NCBI RefSeq assembly: GCF_007990775.1
Contig: NZ_BJXB01000011.1
Span: 1 to 64,000, forward strand
Source of the DNA: Deinococcus cellulosilyticus NBRC 106333 = KACC 11606
GTDB lineage: Bacteria; Deinococcota; Deinococci; Deinococcales; Deinococcaceae
Reading direction: 5' to 3'
DNA: 64,000 nt
This document shows positions 50,488-58,822 of the stretch, piece by piece. Each line of letters begins with the position of its first letter. Position 1 is the first letter of the stretch. Below the pieces are notes generated by a model. The model made no database searches. It saw nothing but the letters and a program-made list of their open reading frames with translations, and was not told the DNA's origin. The position numbers were made by a program, and so were the translations under genes.

Positions 50488-52291
50488 GCAGTTCCTCCTG
50501 AAAGACCGGCAGGGTGAGGGTGAAAAGGGCCCCTCCATCGGGATGGTTGCCTCCCGAGAGCTCTCCATTCATGCTCTGCATCAGGGTGCGGGACAGGGAC
50601 AGCCCGATCCCCATTCCGTCTTTTTTGGTGCTGTGGAAGGGCAGAAACAGGTGCTCTAAGGCCGAATCAGAGAGTCCTGGACCGTGGTCACGGACAGAGA
50701 GCAGCAGCTGTGATCCCTCTGTCCTGGCCTGAAGCGTGATTTTCCTGTCTGATGCAGGCGTGTCCTGCAGGGCCTCCATGCTGTTGCGGATCAGGTTGTG
50801 CAGCACCTGTTCAAGCTGGATGGGGTCTGCCTCCACAGGTGGAGCCTGAGACAGATCAATGTTCAGCTGAATGTGCCTGCTCTGCAAATCAGCTTCCAGA
50901 AGCTGCACCAGACGGGCCATGAGTTGCTGCAGGTTGACCCGCACAGCCACGAGGGGTTGCCGGGTGAGTTGTGCCCTCAGGCGCTGGATGATCTCGCCTG
51001 CCCTTTTGGCCTGCGTCACCGTGCGTTCCAGTGCCGTGCGGGCCAGATCCATTTCGCCTTCCTGCAGAACCCTCAGGGCCCCCTGGCTGTGGCTGAGGAT
51101 CGCCGTGAGCGGCTGATTCAACTCATGGGCCATGCCTGAAGCAACCTCCCCGGTGGTGTTGATGCGCATGACATGGCTGAGCAGGGCCTCGTGTTCCTTG
51201 AGTTTGCGTTCGCTTTCCTCAAGGGCGTGCAGCATCCTCTGGCGGAAAGGCCCCAGATCCCTGAGGACCAGCACGGCCCCGGACTGGTCAGGCAGAGGGG
51301 AGAGGCTGCCCTCGATGTGCCTGCCCTGCAGAATCAGCCCATCAGGCAGTTCCATGAAAGCAGGATGCTGCCAGAAGTGCTCAAGCAGTGTCGCCAGAGA
51401 GGGCCCCTCTTCAAATTTGATCTGCTCCAGCAGGACACTTCCAATGAGAGGGCCTGCACCGTTCAGGAGGGTCTGGGCTGCAGGATTGGCATACACGATG
51501 GTGTGGTTGCGGTCAAAGGTGATCAGGGCATCATCCACAGCACTCAGGACCACCTGTGCCCGTTCCTTTTCGCTTTGCAGGGCCTGTTCTGCCTCAAAGG
51601 CCAGGCGTCTGGCGGTCAGGACCGTCTGCAGTCCGCGTCCTGCCACATAAGCCAGCAGCAGGATCAGGAGACCTGTGCCCACCATCTGGCCCACAGAAAA
51701 ATCCCTGAAAAGCACCGCCTGATGCACCGTCAGCACAAAAGGCTGGGAAGCCGAGCCCAGAACTTTTTCCACCTGCAATTCTGTAAGATCAGACACTGGA
51801 TCTTTTGATGGCACCTCCAGCAGCAGTTTTCGCTCTGGCGTTTGCAGGGTGAAAGTGGCTCTGGACATGCCTTCCCCTGGCCTGAGTAACTGGTTTGGAT
51901 CGATCCACAGCTGTACCCTTCCATCCGTGCTGGTGGTGCGAGACAGCAGGTAACTGTGTTCAGTGGTGTTCTTCTGAAAAAGCCACTGGCAATCCAGGGT
52001 GCAGAGCTGCACCCCTGAGATCTGCGGGTAGCGTCCGGTCAGGGCCTGCACAAAAGTGCCCAGTTGCCCCTCGCTGAGGCCCAGTTCCACAGAGATGGTC
52101 AGGCTGTCCAGAATGGCGTCGTGTTGCTCTGCACGCTGGGAAAGCACCCGATGCAGGATGCGTGCCTCGGTGTCAAACCCTTCCTGCAGTTCTGCATGGC
52201 GCTGCTGGCCCCAGAGCACCACCACACCTGCCCACACCAGCAGTCCCAGCAACAGGGACAGGACATCGGTTCGGGTGATTCTGCGGGACAT
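50477..52291 (-). CDS. Sensor histidine kinase, FixL/DctB-like, with periplasmic domain and PAS
   Basis: A 604-residue membrane kinase. TM1 is at about 10-27, a periplasmic domain at 28-198, TM2 at 200-218, a PAS domain at about 245-350, then HisKA with H389 in SGMAHELNQPLTAIL and HATPase with N (LHNLIRNSMEAL), G1 (VRDHGPGL) and G2 (DGMGIGLSL). The periplasmic domain has two close cysteines, C97 and C101 (LCTLDC), a possible redox switch. A TATACT box lies six bases before the ATG, so it is probably leaderless. It overlaps the response regulator by 11 bases. Confidence 0.93.
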   Translation of the reverse strand: MSRRITRTDVLSLLLGLLVWAGVVVLWGQQRHAELQEGFDTEARILHRVLSQRAEQHDAILDSLTISVELGLSEGQLGTFVQALTGRYPQISGVQLCTLDCQWLFQKNTTEHSYLLSRTTSTDGRVQLWIDPNQLLRPGEGMSRATFTLQTPERKLLLEVPSKDPVSDLTELQVEKVLGSASQPFVLTVHQAVLFRDFSVGQMVGTGLLILLLAYVAGRGLQTVLTARRLAFEAEQALQSEKERAQVVLSAVDDALITFDRNHTIVYANPAAQTLLNGAGPLIGSVLLEQIKFEEGPSLATLLEHFWQHPAFMELPDGLILQGRHIEGSLSPLPDQSGAVLVLRDLGPFRQRMLHALEESERKLKEHEALLSHVMRINTTGEVASGMAHELNQPLTAILSHSQGALRVLQEGEMDLARTALERTVTQAKRAGEIIQRLRAQLTRQPLVAVRVNLQQLMARLVQLLEADLQSRHIQLNIDLSQAPPVEADPIQLEQVLHNLIRNSMEALQDTPASDRKITLQARTEGSQLLLSVRDHGPGLSDSALEHLFLPFHSTKKDGMGIGLSLSRTLMQSMNGELSGGNHPDGGALFTLTLPVFQEELHVH

Positions 52292-52297
52292 ACTGGC

Positions 52298-52303
52298 AGT
52301 ATA
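52298..52303 (-). promoter_or_regulatory. -10 box of leaderless promoter (sensor kinase)
   Basis: TATACT on the minus strand, six bases before the ATG at 52291. Confidence 0.55.
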
Positions 52304-52308
52304 AGCCG

Positions 52309-52448
52309 CCCATCAGGGTTCTGAATCTGAGGCAGGTGCTGCAACACCGATGGCAGCTCAGCAATTGCCCTGATGGTGCTCTCTGGCTCTGTCAACCCTA
52401 CTGCGTTTATCAGTGAAACAAGAGGATTCGAAAGAATCCTCTTGTTTC
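52309..52448. ncRNA. Candidate small structured RNA between divergent genes
   Basis: CCATCAGGG (52310-52318) pairs with CCCTGATGG (52368-52376), enclosing a GGTG/CACC stem (52335-52348). A perfect 15-base stem with a GAAA loop follows (52415-52448, GAAACAAGAGGATTC and its complement) and ends in TTTC. A terminator-like hairpin between two divergent genes has no coding gene to serve, so a small RNA is possible. Strand and promoter are not settled. Confidence 0.35.
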
Positions 52449-52516
52449 AAAATCGCCCTTTCAGCCTTTAAACCTCTTATTTCTCTGTCAAATGCTCTAA
52501 AATGATCAGGCATCAC

Positions 52517-52738
52517 ATGAAAACCATCAAACAAATTTTTCTGTTGATCCTCGTTTATCTGCTTGGGATGCTCACTTTTTACCTCTTCAGCCGGACCACC
52601 TACACCGGAATGACGGCGACACCTGAGATGGTGCGCTGCCTCTCTTATTACAGGATTCCCTTTTATTTCAGTGAGAATCAGCGTCAGGTGTTTTTCTCCA
52701 GGAAACGCCTGGATCAGGTGAACACCTTCTGCTCCTGA
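52517..52738 (+). CDS. Small single-pass membrane protein, unknown function
   Basis: A 73-residue protein starting MKTIKQIFLLILVYLLGMLTFYLF, one membrane segment, followed by a short extracytoplasmic tail with two cysteines (VRCLSYY and the last residues TFCS). The start at 52517 is preferred to the ATG at 52502, because a TAAAAT box at 52498-52503 overlaps the latter. I do not recognise a family. It is followed 26 bases later by another gene with its own leaderless promoter. Confidence 0.55.
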   Translation: MKTIKQIFLLILVYLLGMLTFYLFSRTTYTGMTATPEMVRCLSYYRIPFYFSENQRQVFFSRKRLDQVNTFCS

Positions 52739-52752
52739 CCCTGGCAGATGGG

Positions 52753-52759
52753 TTAAATT
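52753..52759 (+). promoter_or_regulatory. -10 box of leaderless promoter (52765 gene)
   Basis: TTAAATT, five to six bases before the ATG at 52765. Confidence 0.5.
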
Positions 52760-52764
52760 GACGT

Positions 52765-53364
52765 ATGTACACTTTCCGGGAAGCTGCCAGTCAGAGCGCA
52801 GAAGAAGTGGGGCAAGAAGGCCTGAGGCTCGCAAAGCACCACCTGAAGATGGCCAGAGGGTTCATTCTCAGCCCCCGTTATGAAGAAACGTTTTATGCCA
52901 GCAACAACTTGCCAGAGCAGCTTCGCAAACTGTTTTCGGGCATCAACCCGAAGCGTGTGGATGAGGACGCTCTGGAAGTGGCCTGCGAGAAGGCCCAGAA
53001 GCTGATGGTCGAGAGCTACCTGCTCGATGACCCCATCCAGCGCATCTACCTGGCCCTGAAAAACTCTGAACTCACTGGACGACCTGTGCATGTGCGGCGT
53101 CCCGATGACCTGCACATCGAGGCCACCGAGACCACCTATCCGGGCCGTGAAGTTCTGCTGGCCCTCAAGAAACTGTGGGCCAGAGACTGGGATTTTGAGC
53201 AGGTGCTGGATCGGCTGGACAGCAAAGGCCACATTGGCATCGATGCCCGACCTGCGTTCATTCTGGAAGGCCTGAAGCCTGAACTTGACACTGCCCTTTC
53301 TGCCGAGTGGGGTGGGAAAGTCTACACCGCTTTTGGTGAAGTGGTGGGATTTCTGCCCTCCTGA
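52765..53364 (+). CDS. Conserved-looking hypothetical protein
   Basis: A 199-residue cytosolic protein, rich in helix and charged residues, with no motif I recognise. Segments such as LLDDPIQRIYLALKNSELTGRPVHVRRPDDLHIEATE and HIGIDARPAFILEGLKPELDTAL look like a folded alpha/beta protein. Coding is supported by normal codon bias and the TTAAAT box just upstream. No operon partner. Confidence 0.65.
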   Translation: MYTFREAASQSAEEVGQEGLRLAKHHLKMARGFILSPRYEETFYASNNLPEQLRKLFSGINPKRVDEDALEVACEKAQKLMVESYLLDDPIQRIYLALKNSELTGRPVHVRRPDDLHIEATETTYPGREVLLALKKLWARDWDFEQVLDRLDSKGHIGIDARPAFILEGLKPELDTALSAEWGGKVYTAFGEVVGFLPS

Positions 53365-53407
53365 CCAAACTCACAATCTGTGCGCCCAGCACGGGACAGG
53401 ATGAGGG

Positions 53408-53992
53408 ATGTCCGATGATTCTTCCATTCAACTGTCCCGTCCTTTGAATATTCTTGCCGTCTCTGGAAGCCTCAGGAAAGCATCCAGCAACAGCCTGCTG
53501 GTGCAGGCCATTCAGCATCTGGCCCCTGCAGGTGTGGCCATTGAAGTCTGGGACGATCTGGACGCCTTGCCCCACTTCAACCCTGATCTGGATGTGGAAG
53601 ATGCCCCTCGCATTGAAGCCGTGCAGTCCTGGCGTGAAAAAGTGAAGTCTGCGGATGGGGTGGTCCTGTGCACCCCGGAATACGCCGCAGGTGTCCCGGG
53701 TTCCTTCAAGAATGCTCTGGACTGGCTTGTGGGATCAGGGGATCTGGCAGACCGTCCTGTTGCAGCGATCAGTGCCTCACCCTATCCCACAGCAGGTGAG
53801 CATGCCCACACCTCCCTGATGCTCACCCTGGGCATGCTCGGGGCCAGGGTTCCTGAGGGGGCACAGTTGAAAATTGGCCTGATCAACAGGAAAATCAGCC
53901 CTCAGGGAGAAATCATTGATCCAGAATTGAAAGAAGCCCTGAAAAAAGTCCTGTTTGTGCTTGCTGAGAGCGTGATCGGGCAGCCTGTTTAA
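53408..53992 (+). CDS. NADPH-dependent FMN reductase family protein
   Basis: A 194-residue flavodoxin-fold reductase. The FMN phosphate loop is SGSLRKASSN (about 19-28), and the family signature CTPEYAAGVPGSFKNALDWL (about 87-106) and SASPYPTAGEHA are clear. Members reduce quinones, azo compounds or chromate using NADPH. The stop codon overlaps the convergent ABC gene stop by three bases of a shared TTAA. Confidence 0.92.
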   Translation: MSDDSSIQLSRPLNILAVSGSLRKASSNSLLVQAIQHLAPAGVAIEVWDDLDALPHFNPDLDVEDAPRIEAVQSWREKVKSADGVVLCTPEYAAGVPGSFKNALDWLVGSGDLADRPVAAISASPYPTAGEHAHTSLMLTLGMLGARVPEGAQLKIGLINRKISPQGEIIDPELKEALKKVLFVLAESVIGQPV

Positions 53993-55434
53993 GCTCCGGG
54001 CAGGTTTTGCTCTGGCAGGTTCTGGATGGGACCCGAATACTTGATTTCTCCGTTTTCCAGCACCATCGCATGGGTCAGGAATTCAGGCAGGTCCAGGGTG
54101 TGGTGCGCAATGCAGATGAATTGCGTTCCGTGCGTTGCAAGTTGCCCCAGGGCTTCTGTGAACAGCATTTTGGCATCGGCATCCAGGTAATCGAGGGCTT
54201 CATCCAGAATGATCACTTTCGGGTTTCCGACCACAGCACGGGCAAGCAGAACCTTCTTCATCTGGCCCTGCGAGAGGATGGAGGCGGGTTTCTCTGCAAT
54301 CTCCTGAAGCTGCAGCAGTTCGATCACCTGTTCCAGACGGGCTTCCTGTTCATTGCTCAGGGGATCGTGCCTGCCCACAAAATCAAAAAATCCAGAAGCA
54401 ATCACAATGCGGGCCGGAACATTCAGTTTGTGGCGGTGCTGCTGGTCTCCGGCCACCAGGGCAAATTCCTTTTTGGACACCCAGGCAGAGACCTCCTGGC
54501 CGTGGTGCAGCACCTTCCCGCCATAAGCAGGGTAAAGCTCCTTGCGAATCAGTTTTGCCAGGGTGCTTTTTCCTGATCCATTCGCTCCCAGAATGGCCCA
54601 GTGCTCCCCTTCATGCATTTCGAACCGGATGTTCTTCAGGACCAGTTGCTCTTCACGATAGGTCTCCGGGCAGTCCACAGAGACCAGCACCTTGCCGCTT
54701 TGCTGCACCTGCACCCCGTGGCCCCACATGGGAGGGGTTTTCATTTCTGGACGGCCCACCTCCAGATGTCCCTGCTTCAGGGTCAGTGCATGTGTGGTGA
54801 AAGGGAGTTCCTCGGTGGTGCGGTGGGTGCTGTAGAGGATGGTGGTGCGGTGAGCGACATCTTCCAGCACTTTCTTGAGGAATGCACGAGAGGGCGTGTC
54901 CACCCCTTCAAAGAATTCGTCAAGCAAGAGCACCTGAGGTTTTCCGATCAGGGCACGGGCCAGCAGCACCCTGCGCCGCTCTCCCTGGGACAGCATCCGC
55001 ACATCCCGGTTCTCCAGGTGGGTCAGCCAAAGCTGTTCCAGCAAATGGTGGGCGTGCACTCGGTCTGCTTCTTCAATGTGCTGGTACAGCAACTGGCTCT
55101 GAAAAAGCCCGGTCAGCACCACCTGCAGGGCACTCTGCTCCCAGTCCTGCAGCAGGTACCAGTCCTGCGCTTCGGGAGAGACCAGAGCAATGCGTTCCCT
55201 GGCCTGAATGGGGCTCTCGGTGGGCGTGCCTGTGAGGTTGTACTGCCTCAGACCCCCATGTTCGGGCCACAGGTCCCCCCGCACCAGTTTGAAGAAGGTG
55301 CTCTTGCCTGCACCATTGGACCCATAAATGGCCCAGTGCTGGCCCGGTTCCAGCGTCCAGTTCAGGTCATGCAGGACCCGCTGGTTTTGCAGTTTCACAT
55401 GGACATGTTCAAGCAAAAGGAGGGGAGAGGACAT
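53989..55434 (-). CDS. Double-NBD ABC ATPase, ModF-like
   Basis: A 481-residue soluble ABC protein with two complete nucleotide-binding domains and no membrane part. Walker A motifs are GSNGAGKST and GANGSGKST; signatures LSQGERRRVLLARAL and LSQGQMKKVLLARAV; Walker B LLLDEFFEG and IILDEALDYLD. The HWAIYGSNGAGKS/HWAILGANGSGKS phrasing is that of ModF (PhrA), linked in E. coli to molybdate uptake genes, but no mod genes are here. A repair or translation role cannot be excluded. Confidence 0.88.
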   Translation of the reverse strand: MSSPLLLLEHVHVKLQNQRVLHDLNWTLEPGQHWAIYGSNGAGKSTFFKLVRGDLWPEHGGLRQYNLTGTPTESPIQARERIALVSPEAQDWYLLQDWEQSALQVVLTGLFQSQLLYQHIEEADRVHAHHLLEQLWLTHLENRDVRMLSQGERRRVLLARALIGKPQVLLLDEFFEGVDTPSRAFLKKVLEDVAHRTTILYSTHRTTEELPFTTHALTLKQGHLEVGRPEMKTPPMWGHGVQVQQSGKVLVSVDCPETYREEQLVLKNIRFEMHEGEHWAILGANGSGKSTLAKLIRKELYPAYGGKVLHHGQEVSAWVSKKEFALVAGDQQHRHKLNVPARIVIASGFFDFVGRHDPLSNEQEARLEQVIELLQLQEIAEKPASILSQGQMKKVLLARAVVGNPKVIILDEALDYLDADAKMLFTEALGQLATHGTQFICIAHHTLDLPEFLTHAMVLENGEIKYSGPIQNLPEQNLPGA

Positions 55435-55491
55435 GGTTTTTACACTGTAACGTGATTTGTGGATTTGAGGGGCAGGATGTGCAGGTTAAAG

Positions 55492-55550
55492 GCAGAAGGG
55501 AGAAGGCAGAATCTGTTACCACCAATGTAGGGGCGAGGCATGCCTCGCCC
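55492..55550. repeat. Composite heptad repeat plus REP-like palindrome, copy 3
   Basis: GCAGAAG-GGAGAAG-GCAGAAT (55492-55512) and, 18 bases on, the same perfect palindrome GGGCGAGGCATGCCTCGCCC (55531-55550). Flanks match the copy at 11553-11623. Confidence 0.8.
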
Positions 55551-55575
55551 TCTTGCCAGAAATCTCGAATGACAC

Positions 55576-55608
55576 CTGTAGGGGCGGGCCGTCGGCTCGG
55601 CCCATATT
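55576..55608. repeat. Related palindromic repeat GTAGGGGCGGGCC...
   Basis: GTAGGGGCGGGCCG with partner CGGCCC around a TCGGCT loop; TTTGCAGAAATC follows. A diverged relative lies after copy 2 near 11655-11680 (GGCCTGTCGGGCC then TTTGCAGAAA). Confidence 0.65.
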
Positions 55609-55658
55609 TGCAGAAATCTTCATCTGGACTCTGGGATGATTCACGGTTCCCTGAAAGG

Positions 55659-56255
55659 TCAGGACTGATCTTTCCCTCTCGCATTCTCAGAGGTCAATGT
55701 GCGGGCCAGATCCAGCAGGTGTTCATCAAGACTGGACAGTTCAGGGCTGTCTTGAGGGTCGAGGAGGCGTTGCAGGGCGAGCCCATCTGCAAGGGCCATC
55801 AAGAGACTGGCGACACTGCGGCTCTGGTTGGGGTTCAGGGTGGTGGAGTGCTGCAGTTCTGCGGTGATCTTGTCCCGGATGGCCCGGTAGACCCCTTGCA
55901 GGTCAGTGTGGATTTCTGTGGAGTGGCGGCTCTGGCCGATGGCTTCATAGCAGGCGTAGGAGGCTGAGCCCTCTCGTTCGAAAACATCCAGGTAGTTGCG
56001 GATGCCAGATGCAATGAAAGTGCTGTTGCTGGTTTCCGGGTGGGGCCTCTGCAGGAGGGGGGTGAGCCACTCTTCGTAGTTTTTCATCAGGGCCGTGTTC
56101 AGGAGCTGTTCTTTGGACCCAAAGTGGTACCCGATGGAGGCCAGATTGGTGCCAGAAGCGGCCACCAGGTCCCTTGCCGTGGTGTTGGCATAGCCTTTTT
56201 CGGCAAGGCACTGCTTTGCTGCGGCAATCAGGCGGTCCCGGTGGTTGCGGTTCAT
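55659..56255 (-). CDS. TetR-family transcriptional regulator
   Basis: A 198-residue TetR regulator with an N-terminal HTH (RLIAAAKQCLAEKGYANTTARDLVAASGTNLASIGYHFGSKEQLL, about 7-50) and a helical ligand domain. The ATG at 56255 is supported by TAGAAT seven bases upstream; the frame reaches 56282. It is divergent from a membrane protein gene, with a palindrome TATAC-AAAC-GTATA (56299-56312) between them, so it probably represses itself and that gene. Confidence 0.9.
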   Translation of the reverse strand: MNRNHRDRLIAAAKQCLAEKGYANTTARDLVAASGTNLASIGYHFGSKEQLLNTALMKNYEEWLTPLLQRPHPETSNSTFIASGIRNYLDVFEREGSASYACYEAIGQSRHSTEIHTDLQGVYRAIRDKITAELQHSTTLNPNQSRSVASLLMALADGLALQRLLDPQDSPELSSLDEHLLDLARTLTSENARGKDQS

Positions 56256-56262
56256 GTTGACG

Positions 56263-56268
56263 ATTCTA
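56263..56268 (-). promoter_or_regulatory. -10 box of leaderless tetR promoter
   Basis: TAGAAT on the minus strand, seven bases before the ATG at 56255. Confidence 0.55.
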
Positions 56269-56298
56269 GCAAAGTCTGGCATCCTGAGATCACTGACT

Positions 56299-56312
56299 TA
56301 TACAAACGTATA
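56299..56312. promoter_or_regulatory. Probable TetR-type operator
   Basis: TATACAAACGTATA, with TATAC/GTATA arms, lies between the divergent TetR and membrane-protein genes; TATAGT at its right edge could be the plus-strand -10 box. Confidence 0.45.
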
Positions 56313-56424
56313 GTTAGAAATGGGGGGATGTTCGGGTTAGGCACAATGGCCTACTCCCAAAGTCGGAAGTGCTTTTCACAGTGCAGCAGCATACTTGAGA
56401 CATCCGTGTACATTGGAGGACTTT

Positions 56425-57411
56425 ATGACGAGAACCATGACGCAACCGCAGTCCAGTTCGGCTCCAAACACCATCGACTGGACGTTCACCCTGGCTTCTC
56501 TGTGGTTCGTGGCAGGGCTGTATCTGGATGGCTGGGCACACACCCATGTTGCAGAACTCGAAACCTTTTTCACGCCCTGGCACGCTGTTTTGTATTCCGG
56601 ATTTTTTGCCACCTTCCTGTGCGCTGCCTACGCCTTCTGGCAATCCAGAACCCGCCCGGAACTGAAAGCCTACCGCCTGGCCTTCTTTGCAGGGCTGGTC
56701 TTCATGGCTGGTGGTGTGCTCGACCTCTTCTGGCACACGCTGCTGGGCATTGAGGCCAACATTGCTGCCCTGCTGAGCCCGCCTCACCTGCTGCTGGCCA
56801 CCAGTGGTTTCCTGATCGTGACGAGTCCTCTCAGGGCCGCCTGGAACCGCAGCAAACCCAACGTCACCGCCATGATCTCTCTGGCGATCACCTACGCCCT
56901 CTTGACCTTCTTCACCATGTACACGGTGCCCCTGCTGCAAGGCACAGGGGTTGATGGCATGTGGCAGAGCAAATCAAACGGCGTGATGGGCGTGCTGCTG
57001 TCCTCTGTGGTGATGTCCGGTGTGATGCTGTTCTTCATGCGCAGATGGACCCTGCCTGGTGGTGCCCTCCTGCTGGTCCTGCTTCCCGCACAACTCGGTC
57101 TGGTGGTGCTGGACCGCATCACCCCTGACGTGATCCAGCTCTATTACCTGACCGTCATCGCAAGTTTGCTGGTGCTGGAAATCCTGCGCAGCATCCTGCA
57201 GCCCTCGGTCAAGCGCATTGCTGCTTTCCGCAGCATGGCCTTCCTGATTCCTGCCGTGTTCAGCCTGTCCTACTTTCTGGCGGTTCAACTGACTGGACGC
57301 ATGGGATGGGAAATCCACCTGTGGCTCGGGGCCATCTTCGGTTCTGGCGTGATGGGCCTTCTGCTGTCCTACCTGGTGCTGCCTCCAGAAGTCACACCCG
57401 AAGCGGCGTAG
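56425..57411 (+). CDS. Multi-pass membrane protein under TetR control, unknown function
   Basis: A 328-residue membrane protein with about eight to nine helices. After a short soluble N-terminus, histidine-containing segments occur near or in the membrane (GWAHTHVAELETFFTPWHAVLYSGF, GGVLDLFWHTLLGIEANIAALLSPPHLLLATSG), which suggests metal or haem binding. I do not know the family. TTGGAGG precedes the ATG at 56425. The final 20 bases overlap the convergent methyltransferase gene. Confidence 0.68.
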   Translation: MTRTMTQPQSSSAPNTIDWTFTLASLWFVAGLYLDGWAHTHVAELETFFTPWHAVLYSGFFATFLCAAYAFWQSRTRPELKAYRLAFFAGLVFMAGGVLDLFWHTLLGIEANIAALLSPPHLLLATSGFLIVTSPLRAAWNRSKPNVTAMISLAITYALLTFFTMYTVPLLQGTGVDGMWQSKSNGVMGVLLSSVVMSGVMLFFMRRWTLPGGALLLVLLPAQLGLVVLDRITPDVIQLYYLTVIASLLVLEILRSILQPSVKRIAAFRSMAFLIPAVFSLSYFLAVQLTGRMGWEIHLWLGAIFGSGVMGLLLSYLVLPPEVTPEAA

Positions 57412-58705
57412 GCCTCAGTTTCCCGCGCTTCACCACACCCCAGGTGAGGCCCACGCCTGAGAAGTGCAGCCAGTGCCAGCCATCCGGTGCATTCACATCC
57501 ACACTTTCACCAAATTCAAGTTTGAATGCTTCTGCCGCTCCCACCTCCAGGGGGCGGCTCACCTGTTTGAGGGTCAGGTGGTGGGCCAGGGCCTTGGCAG
57601 GCACAAACCGCTCAAAGCGCACCTCTCCCAGATAGATTCCAGGAGCAGGCACCTTCAGACCGGACAGTGAAGGCAGGTGCTCCCGGACCAGATACAGGTG
57701 TCCTGCACGCTCGGTGACCACTCCATCAAGCTCTCCCAGAAGGTGCCCTCTGCGGAACTCTTCCCACACCTTCAGGGCAGGCTTGCTGACCTTCGCATGC
57801 TCCTCATAGCTGAAGTCGCCCTCCTCACCATCGGTGCGAACCAGTTTCGCCATGAAGTGCCCTTCACCTTCCAGCCTGTGAGGGAACAGACGGGCAGTCT
57901 CAGGGAGACCAAATCCCTCAGCAAAGCCCGGGTGCAGGTGGGCAGAATCCAGCTGAAATTCAGGATGCTTTCTGAGGAACTGCTCGATCACCTGCTCATT
58001 CTCTTCAAGCGAGAAAGTGCAGGTGGAGTAGACCAGCGTTCCCTCTGGAGCGGTCAGGGTGGCCGCCTGCTCGATCAGGTCCTGCTGCAACCTGCCCAGA
58101 CGCTCCGGGGTGCTTTCTCGCCACTCTGAGAGGGCCTCAGGGTCCTTGCGGAACATGCCCTCCCCAGAACAGGGGGCATCCAGCACCACCACATCAAAAA
58201 GCCCTTCCCATTTGCGGGCGATGCGGTCCAGCGGATTGTTCAGCACCGTGGTTCTTGCTCCCCAGCGCTCCACGTTTTCCATCAGTTTCGGGACCCGGCT
58301 CTGGGTGAATTCGTTGGCGACCAGCACCCCCTGACCCTCCATGAAACTGGCGAGGTGGGTGGTCTTGCCCCCTGGCGCAGCACACAGGTCAATCACCCAC
58401 TGGCCCGGTTTTGGAGCAGCAAGTTCAGCCACCGCCATGGCACTGGGCTCCTGCAGGTAAAACCCCCCTGAGATGAAGAAGGGATGGGTGCTGGGCCTGG
58501 AGTCACTCTGGTAGTAATACCCCCACTCTGACCACGGCACCGCACCTTCCAGAAAAGGCAGGCTCTGGACCTGCTCGGAAGACAGTTTTGCAGGATTCAC
58601 CCGCAGACCCAGTGCTCTGGGCTGTTCCAGTGCCGCCCGGAACGCGGGATAGTCCTGGCCCAGCAGGCGTTGCATGCGGGATTCAAAAGGCTCGGGAAGT
58701 TGCAC
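57392..58705 (-). CDS. RsmF/NSUN-type rRNA cytosine-C5 methyltransferase
   Basis: A 437-residue RNA m5C methyltransferase. The NSUN core (about 80-290) has the SAM motif VIDLCAAPGGKTTHLASFMEG, FDVVVLDAPCSGEGMFRK with one conserved cysteine and VYSTCTFSLEENEQVIEQFL with the catalytic cysteine. An N-terminal helical region and a C-terminal PUA-like RNA-binding domain (about 300-437) match RsmF/YebU and Thermus RsmF. The start is the GTG at 58705 (VQLPEPF), six bases after a TATCCT box; longer frames lack support. Confidence 0.92.
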   Translation of the reverse strand: MQLPEPFESRMQRLLGQDYPAFRAALEQPRALGLRVNPAKLSSEQVQSLPFLEGAVPWSEWGYYYQSDSRPSTHPFFISGGFYLQEPSAMAVAELAAPKPGQWVIDLCAAPGGKTTHLASFMEGQGVLVANEFTQSRVPKLMENVERWGARTTVLNNPLDRIARKWEGLFDVVVLDAPCSGEGMFRKDPEALSEWRESTPERLGRLQQDLIEQAATLTAPEGTLVYSTCTFSLEENEQVIEQFLRKHPEFQLDSAHLHPGFAEGFGLPETARLFPHRLEGEGHFMAKLVRTDGEEGDFSYEEHAKVSKPALKVWEEFRRGHLLGELDGVVTERAGHLYLVREHLPSLSGLKVPAPGIYLGEVRFERFVPAKALAHHLTLKQVSRPLEVGAAEAFKLEFGESVDVNAPDGWHWLHFSGVGLTWGVVKRGKLRPTPLRV

Positions 58706-58711
58706 GTTAAC

Positions 58712-58717
58712 AGGATA
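58712..58717 (-). promoter_or_regulatory. -10 box of leaderless promoter (rRNA methyltransferase)
   Basis: TATCCT on the minus strand, six bases before the GTG at 58705. Confidence 0.5.
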
Positions 58718-58737
58718 AGGGATGGAGGGGGAGAAAA

Positions 58738-58765
58738 GGCCGAGGGCCAAGAACCGAGGGCAAGT
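58738..58765. repeat. Heptad repeats GCCGAGG-GCCAAGA-ACCGAGG
   Basis: Three seven-base units in a row (about 58739-58759), related to the GCCGAGG units at 5418-5431. Confidence 0.6.
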
Positions 58766-58822
58766 CAGAAAAGCTTTTGCTTTAGCATCTGGTTGTTGAC
58801 TGCCAGCTTTGGCAATAGCACC

